NCBI GenBank assembly: GCA_029237755.1
Contig: JAQZBT010000052.1
Coordinates: 1-5,900, forward strand
Direction of reading: 5' to 3'
From: Candidatus Saccharimonadota bacterium
Lineage (GTDB): Bacteria > Patescibacteriota > Saccharimonadia > UBA4664
Length of the DNA stretch: 5,900 nt
Part shown: one piece after another, positions 1-3,832 of the stretch
Layout of the letters: each line of letters starts with the position of its first letter
Position numbering within the stretch: position 1 is the stretch's first letter
Notes under the pieces: model-generated
Databases searched by the model: none
The model's input: only the letters and a program-made list of their open reading frames with translations
What the model was told of the DNA's origin: nothing
Position numbers and translations under genes: made by a program

Positions 1-215
1 ACCGTGATTACATCGGGCACCACACCGGAATAGTTGAAGCTCCGGTCGGGCAGGGGAATACCTTCGTAGAGGCCCAGTAGCCGTCCCTGTTCACGGGTCG
101 GCGCGTCGGCCACCAGGAAGCTCACGTTCTCCAGACGCTCGGCAAACCGTTTCGGAATGCGCGCCACCGCCTCCTCCACCAAATGGTCAAACTCTTCGTC
201 AGTCACGTGTACCAT
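1..215 (-). CDS. Metallopeptidase family protein (minimal zincin-like, PF06262 type), N-terminal part
   Basis: Translating the minus strand from the ATG at 215 gives about 71 residues that run off the left edge. The protein opens MVHVTDEEFDHLVEEAV, continues with IPKRFAERLENVSFLVAD, and then has the family-typical LLGLYEGIPLPDRSFNYSG followed by VVPDVIT. This is the conserved first half of the small (about 110-140 aa) zincin-like putative metallopeptidases. In that family the zinc-binding HExxH motif lies further downstream, so the catalytic residues are outside the window and activity cannot be judged. An in-frame stop lies about 12 codons upstream of the ATG, so the start cannot move far; an in-frame TTG three codons upstream is possible but less likely. 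No Shine-Dalgarno is visible, and a TATACT box 8 nt upstream suggests a leaderless message. It is transcribed divergently from the membrane-protein gene at 315. Family assignment is confident; the substrate is unknown for the family. Confidence 0.85.
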   Translation of the reverse strand, partial: MVHVTDEEFDHLVEEAVARIPKRFAERLENVSFLVADAPTREQGRLLGLYEGIPLPDRSFNYSGVVPDVIT

Positions 216-223
216 CTGTATCA

Positions 224-229
224 AGTATA
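224..229 (-). promoter_or_regulatory. -10 box (TATACT) for the metallopeptidase gene, probably leaderless
   Basis: TATACT matches five of six positions of the sigma-70 -10 consensus and ends 8 nt before the ATG at 215. Transcription would therefore begin at or next to the start codon. The -35 region at 17-nt spacing reads AATTCT and is poor. No Shine-Dalgarno fits in the gap. The leaderless reading is inference. Confidence 0.5.
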
Positions 230-233
230 GACC

Positions 234-262
234 TTGCAAAAACGTAAGAATTATGGTACAAT
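234..262 (+). promoter_or_regulatory. Sigma-70-type promoter of the 315-842 membrane-protein gene
   Basis: TTGCAA (234-239) is followed by a 17-nt spacer and TACAAT (257-262). A TG at 254-255 makes this an extended -10. Spacing is optimal and the hexamers match at four and five of six positions. The predicted start near 268-270 leaves a leader of about 45 nt before the ATG at 315. The promoter overlaps the divergent control region of the metallopeptidase gene. Confidence 0.7.
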
Positions 263-314
263 GTCGCAGTTACTGGCGACTGTGCTGGTACACCTCGACA
301 TTTAGGAGATGCGC

Positions 315-842
315 ATGGACGCGCTAAACGAATTCCTGGATCCCTTCTTCCAAGACGTCATCCTGGAGTTTCTCAACGACCCGCCCTCGTCCACCCTGCT
401 GACCGCACCGGTCGCCTTCATACTGCTGCTGTGTGGTGTCTTCATGATCCACGAACAGCACCTCTCAGGCGGTCCCCGGTTGCCGGTACTCATCCCGTTC
501 GCCGGCACCTTGGCCGTGGGCCTGATCTACTTCATGCCCGGCTCGGCCTTGACAGGCATCATGTCACTGCTGCTGCTGGCGGCGGCGTGGGGGTGTGTGC
601 TCCTCGCTCTCGGTCGTCCTGGCCAACTCATCGCCCTGGCCTTCATGGGCGTTAGTGCGGCCTGGACCTTCCTGGCGGACACGCTGATCGACCAGCCCAA
701 CTGGACCGCCTTCGGCTGGTTGGCGCTCGCGATCTCCTCGGGAATCTTCTTCTGGCTGGTGATCCTTCACCGGATGCACACCAAGGAAGGCGAAGTGCTC
801 AGCACAACCCTCCGCGGCACCCTCCGTGGCCGCCCCAGCTGA
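315..842 (+). CDS. Integral membrane protein of unknown function, about five membrane segments
   Basis: This 175-aa protein is not recognised as a member of a named family. A short amphipathic N-terminus (MDALNEFLDPFFQDVILEFL) precedes about five hydrophobic segments near residues 27-45, 57-76, 78-99, 102-124 and 129-152. The C-terminal tail is short, polar and basic (HRMHTKEGEV, ending RGTLRGRPS) and is probably cytoplasmic by the positive-inside rule. There is no signal-peptide cleavage site, no obvious catalytic motif and only one membrane-embedded charged residue (Asp near 123). I chose ATG 315 over ATG 309 because the Shine-Dalgarno AGGAG (304-308) abuts the 309 codon but lies at the normal 6-nt distance from 315. 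The gene stands alone, with a good promoter upstream and a strong terminator downstream, so it is a single-gene unit. It could be a small channel, sensor or scaffold; nothing in the sequence decides. Confidence 0.8.
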   Translation: MDALNEFLDPFFQDVILEFLNDPPSSTLLTAPVAFILLLCGVFMIHEQHLSGGPRLPVLIPFAGTLAVGLIYFMPGSALTGIMSLLLLAAAWGCVLLALGRPGQLIALAFMGVSAAWTFLADTLIDQPNWTAFGWLALAISSGIFFWLVILHRMHTKEGEVLSTTLRGTLRGRPS

Positions 843-853
843 TCTCCCAACCC

Positions 854-903
854 GTGCGGCGGGCTCCCTTTGCAGGGTGCCCGCCGCACAGCACGTTTCT
901 TTT
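854..903 (+). terminator. Intrinsic terminator after the membrane-protein gene
   Basis: A perfect 11-bp GC-rich stem (GTGCGGCGGGC at 854-864 with GCCCGCCGCAC at 879-889) continues inward, after one T-T mismatch, as CCCT/AGGG around a TTGC loop. The T-rich tail TTTCTTTT at 896-903 follows after 6 nt. The hairpin lies between two convergent genes and could also slow readthrough from the cupin gene, but the minus strand lacks a T tract after the stem. Confidence 0.8.
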
Positions 904-908
904 ATGCC

Positions 909-1382
909 CTAAGGGGCTATTTTTTGTGCCGTTAGCCGCTCGTATTGCTCGGCATCGAAACCAACTTTTGCCAGGCTCTCGTGCAAGTCCACCACGTTGG
1001 CCGCTTCAAACGGAGGCGTGTTGACTACCGCCATCACCAGGTCCCGCCCGGGGATCGTGAAGTGCGCCTGCTCCGGTTCGGTGACTACGACGGAGCCTGC
1101 GTGCACGGCATGCTCTTGCCCAGCTACAACCACCACGCCTATCCCGCTGATGATGAAGTAAATCTCGCTCTCACCACCTGTGTGGTAATGCGGCTCGGCC
1201 ACTTTTTGCTCGCGCATGTCGGCGATTGCAAAACTTTCGTGAGGGCGCTCGATTGGGTTCTTCAGTTCATAAATCGGGCCACAGTTGGTCGCCTTGGGCT
1301 TCACGCCCTCGATCAGGTCTTCCCATTCGGTCACTTTGCTCAGGTACTTCTGCCAGTCAGCGATCAGCTTGTCGTAGTTCAT
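909..1382 (-). CDS. Cupin-domain protein, single cupin (double-stranded beta-helix)
   Basis: This 157-aa soluble protein has one cupin core at about residues 46-122. Motif 1 is visible as PHYHTGGESEIYFIISGIG (64-82), with likely metal ligands His65, His67 and Glu71. Motif 2 is GSVVVTEPEQAHFTIPG (96-112), with His107 as the fourth ligand, so the metal site is intact. Helical regions flank the core at the N-terminus (DKLIADWQKYLSKVTEWEDLI) and C-terminus (LHESLAKVGFDAEQYERL). Cupins of this size include sugar isomerases, dioxygenases and binding proteins; the sequence does not identify a substrate. There is no signal peptide. No Shine-Dalgarno precedes the ATG, and a weak -10-like TAGAGT ends 6 nt upstream. 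It follows the gtrA-like gene on the same strand, but a terminator separates them, so it is probably transcribed on its own. Confidence 0.85.
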   Translation of the reverse strand: MNYDKLIADWQKYLSKVTEWEDLIEGVKPKATNCGPIYELKNPIERPHESFAIADMREQKVAEPHYHTGGESEIYFIISGIGVVVVAGQEHAVHAGSVVVTEPEQAHFTIPGRDLVMAVVNTPPFEAANVVDLHESLAKVGFDAEQYERLTAQKIAP

Positions 1383-1431
1383 GCACTAACTCTACTACCA
1401 ATCCCGCTGCTCGGCGCTTATTTATTGCCCT

Positions 1432-1500
1432 GTCTCAACATGCGACAAAAAAGGCGCCACCACGGGGGGGGCGCACATCACATTTGTCGCAAGTTGAGAC
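1432..1500. repeat. Near-perfect 18-bp inverted repeat around a 33-bp centre
   Basis: The left arm at 1432-1449 (GTCTCAACATGCGACAAA) and the right arm at 1483-1500 (TTTGTCGCAAGTTGAGAC) are reverse complements with one mismatch. The centre holds the gtrA terminator and a run of eight G at 1464-1471. Arms this long are more than a terminator needs. They could be the ends of a miniature transposable element, a recombination site or a long hairpin. There is no transposase in the window and no clear target-site duplication. Confidence 0.75.
1447..1474 (-). terminator. Intrinsic terminator of the gtrA-like gene, nested in the inverted repeat
   Basis: Read on the minus strand, GCGCC (1474-1470) pairs with GGCGC (1458-1454). 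After one mismatch, two more G-C pairs form, and the stem is followed by C and six T (1452-1447). It lies about 30 nt downstream of the gtrA-like stop, where a terminator is expected. Confidence 0.6.
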
Positions 1501-1505
1501 TGCAG

Positions 1506-2018
1506 CTATTTTTCCTTGAACGCCCAGTACTTATATAGGAAGAAGTCCCAGACAGCGCCGATCACGGTCGCCATGCCAAACGCTACCGTCTTGACCATCC
1601 AGTCCGGTGTAATCGTGTCGGGCAGCAGCCCCACTATTCCAATCGCCTCAGCCACTTCAAATCCAAACACGCCCAGGGCCACAGCGGGGACAGTGAAGAC
1701 CCACAACAGGAAGGGTCGGATCAAAAATACTCCCGTCAGATTCACGGCCAGGAACTTCGCTCCGGCCGGAGCGATCGCCGCTTTGCTCTGAAACGTCCAG
1801 CGCCGGTTCCAAAAGAAGCTGTTGAGCATGGCGACCGGACCAGAGATGAACTTCACCAGGTACGTCTGACCGAGCGGCACATTGAAGGCCGTCGTGATTA
1901 CCATGAACAGTATGTAATCAATCAGCGTGTTGGAGACGCCAACCACGCCAAACTTGGCGCCCTGCTTGACGGTCTTTTGCGTCTCTTTGCTGACCTTGAT
2001 CTGCTTCTTCTTTGCCAT
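1506..2018 (-). CDS. GtrA-like family membrane protein
   Basis: This 170-aa protein begins with a lysine-rich tail (MAKKKQIKVSKETQKTVKQG) followed by four membrane segments near 22-45, 52-70, 86-112 and 143-163. GtrA-family hallmarks are the first-helix pattern KFGVVGVSNTLIDYILF (22-38), the NRRWTF motif after helix 2 (71-76) and the ending WDFFLYKYWAFKEK (157-170). GtrA proteins are small four-helix membrane proteins linked to moving lipid-linked sugars, or to glycosyl modification of cell-surface polymers. The stretch between helices 3 and 4 (about 112-142) is longer than in minimal 120-140-aa members. No glycosyltransferase neighbours are present, so the partner and sugar are unknown. The ATG at 2018 has no Shine-Dalgarno; a TATGCT box ends 6 nt upstream. 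The gene has its own terminator and is followed by the cupin gene. Confidence 0.88.
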   Translation of the reverse strand: MAKKKQIKVSKETQKTVKQGAKFGVVGVSNTLIDYILFMVITTAFNVPLGQTYLVKFISGPVAMLNSFFWNRRWTFQSKAAIAPAGAKFLAVNLTGVFLIRPFLLWVFTVPAVALGVFGFEVAEAIGIVGLLPDTITPDWMVKTVAFGMATVIGAVWDFFLYKYWAFKEK

Positions 2019-2024
2019 GGCCCA

Positions 2025-2030
2025 AGCATA
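2025..2030 (-). promoter_or_regulatory. -10 box (TATGCT) of the gtrA-like gene, probably leaderless
   Basis: TATGCT ends 6 nt before the ATG at 2018, putting transcription start at the start codon. The -35 zone is only T-rich because it coincides with the T tract of the upstream gene's terminator (2047-2053). The hexamer matches four of six consensus positions, so support is modest. Confidence 0.4.
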
Positions 2031-2046
2031 ACCGCTTTAACGGGAC

Positions 2047-2072
2047 AAAAAAAGCCCGCCATCGAGGGCGGG
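2047..2072 (-). terminator. Intrinsic terminator downstream of the 2130-2786 gene
   Basis: On the minus strand CCCGCC (2072-2067), a CTCGAT loop and GGCGGG (2060-2055) are followed by C and seven T (2053-2047). It lies about 60 nt after the stop of the orphan gene and just before the gtrA-like gene's start, insulating the two. Confidence 0.85.
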
Positions 2073-2088
2073 GATAATTGCTGGGTCT

Positions 2089-2117
2089 GGACCGGTCCGC
2101 CTAAGGCGGACCGGTCC
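2089..2117. repeat. Perfect 13-bp hairpin containing two copies of GGACCGGTCC
   Basis: Arms 2089-2101 and 2105-2117 pair perfectly around a 3-nt loop (TAA on the plus strand, TTA on the minus). Each arm holds the 10-bp palindrome GGACCGGTCC (2089-2098 and 2108-2117), so two palindromes sit 9 nt apart. It lies between the orphan gene's stop and its T-tailed terminator, so it is a second hairpin in the 3' untranslated RNA. It has no T tract of its own. Confidence 0.85.
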
Positions 2118-2129
2118 TCGCCCGAAGGG

Positions 2130-2786
2130 TCAGCTGACCAGAGTCATCAGGGCAAGCTGGTTGGTTGCTTGAAGCAAGATCATCGTCTTCATGACGTGAC
2201 ACGTCAGTTCGAGGATCGCGTCATGGTTCATGACCTTCGTTCCTCGTCCCCAGGCATGTCGCCATGCGCGGTCGAAACCGCCGGGCTCGAACCTGCCCTC
2301 GTCGAGGTCGAGTACTGAGTCCCTGATCAGGCCGTTCACTTCTTGACGGAGGCGCATGCCCCCGATCAGCTTGGTATGCATTCCGGCTGTCACCAGGCCA
2401 CGCGCAACACTCTCGGCCAACAGCGATCCGGTGTTGTTGTGCGGATGGACCCAGTCGCGGGATATCACATCCAGCGCAACTGACTTCAAGTCCGCCAGTG
2501 TCATCCGGTCACCGATGACCTCTGCCTGCTTGGCATCTGTCGACATGACTCCGGGCTGGCATACTTGGACCGAGCGCGGAGAACGAGGACTCCAGGTGCA
2601 CAGCAGAGGCGCGGTCGACCCGCTGGTGAAGTGGGGTTGGAACTGCTTGTCGGCGGCGATCGGCAGGAACTCATCGTCGACGACCATGCCGACGAACCGG
2701 GTTGGACCCGTTCGTACCGAGCAGCCGACGAACTGATGGCCCTCATTGAGCCGATGCAGCATCCTGTCGTACGGATTGATTGTCAT
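2130..2786 (-). CDS. Hypothetical protein, 218 aa, family not recognised
   Basis: I do not recognise this protein. The coding call rests on a long open frame with GC-rich third positions, a purine-rich ribosome site (AAGGGGAG, about 2 nt before the ATG, closer than usual), a promoter upstream and an intrinsic terminator downstream. The N-terminal part (residues 1-70) looks compact and beta-rich (HQFVGCSVRTGPTRFVGMVV, DDEFLPIAADKQFQPHF). Residues 70-85 are rich in Ser, Pro and Arg (SPRSPRSVQVCQPG). The rest looks mainly helical (LADLKSVALDVISRDWV, GSLLAESVARGLVTAGM, AILELTCHVMKTMILLQATNQLALMTLV). It has four Cys, many His and Met, no signal peptide and no clear membrane helix; the C-terminal end is hydrophobic and may pack in an oligomer. 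No mobile, toxin or enzyme motif is evident. It is a single-gene unit flanked by matching hairpin modules, which hints at an acquired cassette. Confidence 0.72.
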   Translation of the reverse strand: MTINPYDRMLHRLNEGHQFVGCSVRTGPTRFVGMVVDDEFLPIAADKQFQPHFTSGSTAPLLCTWSPRSPRSVQVCQPGVMSTDAKQAEVIGDRMTLADLKSVALDVISRDWVHPHNNTGSLLAESVARGLVTAGMHTKLIGGMRLRQEVNGLIRDSVLDLDEGRFEPGGFDRAWRHAWGRGTKVMNHDAILELTCHVMKTMILLQATNQLALMTLVS

Positions 2787-2791
2787 AGCTC

Positions 2792-2823
2792 CCCTTCGGG
2801 ATAGCAGTCCGCCGCGGCGGACT
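2792..2823. repeat. Leader palindromes of the orphan gene: CCCTTCGGG and an 18-bp palindrome
   Basis: A perfect 18-bp palindrome lies at 2806-2823 (AGTCCGCCGCGGCGGACT), followed towards the gene by CCCTTCGGG at 2792-2800. On the minus-strand message the latter reads CCCGAAGGG and overlaps the ribosome-binding purines, so it could pair and partly hide them. The palindrome could be an RNA hairpin or an operator dyad in the roughly 58-nt leader. A similar TCCGCC/GGCGGA hairpin plus the inverted nine-mer is found after the gene. Confidence 0.7.
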
Positions 2824-2851
2824 CAAGCACAACGGCTGCGCTCAACCGCAG

Positions 2852-2880
2852 ACTATGACACAATCAGGCCTGTTTTTCAA
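2852..2880 (-). promoter_or_regulatory. Promoter of the orphan gene
   Basis: Minus-strand TTGAAA (2880-2875), a 17-nt spacer and CATAGT (2857-2852) form a sigma-70-like promoter. A TG one base before the -10 makes it an extended -10. The -35 box overlaps the last codons of the upstream NTF2-like gene. A CTGCG/CGCAG dyad (2836-2851) lies at the predicted start site and could be an operator. Confidence 0.55.
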
Positions 2881-3373
2881 CCACCGGGGTATATTGCAGC
2901 GACGCCAACTTCCAGTCGTCGCCGTCCTTTATCCACGTCTGCGATACCCGGAACTGGCTCTGTACCACCTTCTTGTCGAATCTCAGCTTAGCCGTCTCCG
3001 AACCCACTAGCACGGCCGCATCGCCAAACACCTCGACCGTCTCGCCACCGGTGTCGATTGCCACCTGCTGGTCGTGATTGCTCGCGTGAGCACGCATCCA
3101 CTCGTCGCGCTCCAGATTCTGGCCGCGCGGTCCCACGAGCTGGCACTCCTTGGCCACCAACTTCTCAACCTTCTCGTGGTCGCTCAGCACCAGGGCCTGG
3201 TCGAGCTGATGATGCGCGGCCAGTACAGTCTCCTTCGGGTCTATCGCTGTCTCTTCCTCTTTCTCTTCCGGCTTCTCTACGCGCGTCTCGCGCCCCTCGG
3301 GTTCACGGCGTTGCTCCACCCGGTGCTGCCGGGCGCGCTCATCCCGCTCGCGCTGTTTGATATCAATCTTCAT
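2864..3373 (-). CDS. NTF2/SnoaL-like (DUF4440-type) protein with a charged N-terminal tail
   Basis: From ATG 3373 this is a 169-aa soluble protein. Residues 1-45 are almost entirely charged (KQRERDERARQHRVEQRREP, then RVEKPEEKEEET) and probably disordered or coiled. The remaining 120 residues have the pattern of an NTF2-fold domain of the DUF4440/SnoaL kind: helices (ETVLAAHHQLDQALVLSDHEKVEKLVAKE), a short strand pair (CQLVGPRGQNLERDEWM), and closing strands (VEVFGDAAVLVGSETAKL, QFRVSQTWIKDGDDWKLASL). The ending W-K-L-A-S-L-Q is typical of this fold. Such domains bind small ligands or act as small enzymes; no active site can be named. I chose ATG 3373 over ATG 3385 because GGAGGG (3383-3378) is a strong Shine-Dalgarno 4-5 nt before 3373 and would lie inside the frame if 3385 were used. 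It starts 13 nt after the upstream gene's stop and is in its operon. Confidence 0.78.
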   Translation of the reverse strand: MKIDIKQRERDERARQHRVEQRREPEGRETRVEKPEEKEEETAIDPKETVLAAHHQLDQALVLSDHEKVEKLVAKECQLVGPRGQNLERDEWMRAHASNHDQQVAIDTGGETVEVFGDAAVLVGSETAKLRFDKKVVQSQFRVSQTWIKDGDDWKLASLQYTPVVEKQA

Positions 3374-3386
3374 TCCGCCCTCCATA

Positions 3387-3806
3387 CTATTGCGCCTTGG
3401 TCACGTTCGACGCCATCAGGTTGCCGACCACGTTGTATCGCTCAGTCTCATCGGGCACCGACACGCCGCCCGTTACCACGACCGAATCGCCGATGTTGAA
3501 TTTGATGATCATACCGCTGTCGTCCTTCACGCCGTAGTACTTGCTGTCCGCTGTCTGGATGCCGTAGGCGCACTCCATCGTCTGCGGGCCGCCCTGGTCC
3601 TTGTGCGGCAGGCACACGACTTTGCCGGTCACCTTGATCTCGGCGCCCGAGGGTCGCGGCGATGCCGAACTAGAAACGGCCGGAGTGCTGCTCGCGTTAT
3701 CATTCGGTGCGGCCGGTGCGGTGGTGCGGTTGGCCAAGCCCAGACCCAGCACTATCGCAAACGCCACCAACGTTGCCAGCAATACGTATAATGCCTTGTT
3801 CTTCAT
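3387..3806 (-). CDS. Small secreted or membrane-anchored protein, possible OB-like domain
   Basis: This 139-aa protein has an N-terminal membrane segment (residues 4-24, LYVLLATLVAFAIVLGLGL), with no lipobox Cys, so it is an uncleaved anchor or a signal peptide. A low-complexity Ala/Ser/Pro/Thr linker follows (27-54). The C-terminal domain of about 85 residues is beta-rich: EIKVTGKVVCLPHKD (56-70), TMECAYGIQTADSKYYGVKD (76-95), IIKFNIGDSVVVTGGVSVPD (100-119) and YNVVGNLMASNV (124-135). The pattern of a G-x-V opening strand, a 'GDSVVVTG' strand and a final G-N-L strand suggests an OB-type barrel. Cys65 and Cys79 could form a disulfide outside the cell. Similar CLPH/MEC proteins are, from memory, common in Patescibacteria; function is unknown. 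It is first in an operon with the NTF2-like gene. No Shine-Dalgarno is seen; TACAAT ends 6 nt before the ATG, pointing to leaderless translation. Confidence 0.8.
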   Translation of the reverse strand: MKNKALYVLLATLVAFAIVLGLGLANRTTAPAAPNDNASSTPAVSSSASPRPSGAEIKVTGKVVCLPHKDQGGPQTMECAYGIQTADSKYYGVKDDSGMIIKFNIGDSVVVTGGVSVPDETERYNVVGNLMASNVTKAQ

Positions 3807-3812
3807 ATTTCC

Positions 3813-3822
3813 ATTGTATACC
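3813..3822. promoter_or_regulatory. Overlapping divergent -10 boxes
   Basis: Only 26 nt separate the start codons of the secreted-protein gene (minus, ATG at 3806) and the MFS gene (plus, ATG at 3833). Minus-strand TACAAT (3818-3813) ends 6 nt before its ATG, and plus-strand TATACC (3817-3822) ends 10 nt before its ATG. The two hexamers share two base pairs around the GTATAC palindrome (3816-3821). Both -35 regions would lie within or near the opposite gene and are weak. Confidence 0.5.
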
Positions 3823-3832
3823 CTGCTTAGAG

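Noticed and set aside
309..314. Upstream ATG of the membrane-protein gene
   Set aside because: The Shine-Dalgarno AGGAG directly abuts it, leaving no spacing; the ATG at 315 has the normal 6-nt spacing.
945..1538. 197-aa plus-strand frame over the cupin gene
   Set aside because: It is the complement of the cupin gene, runs through the inverted repeat and terminator, and has His/Leu/Arg-rich shadow composition.
2356..2736. Plus-strand frame opposite the 218-aa gene
   Set aside because: The minus-strand frame has promoter, ribosome site and terminator in matching positions; the plus-strand frame has none and an irregular Ser/Thr/Arg/Pro-rich product.
3374..3385. Upstream ATG of the NTF2-like gene
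   Set aside because: The codons MEGG that it would add encode the Shine-Dalgarno GGAGGG for ATG 3373, and no ribosome site precedes 3385.
3707..3832. 42-codon N-terminal extension of the MFS frame
   Set aside because: It is antisense to the signal-peptide and linker region of the secreted-protein gene, is not hydrophobic like an MFS N-terminus, and the family-typical start MKTFYHLL fits ATG 3833.
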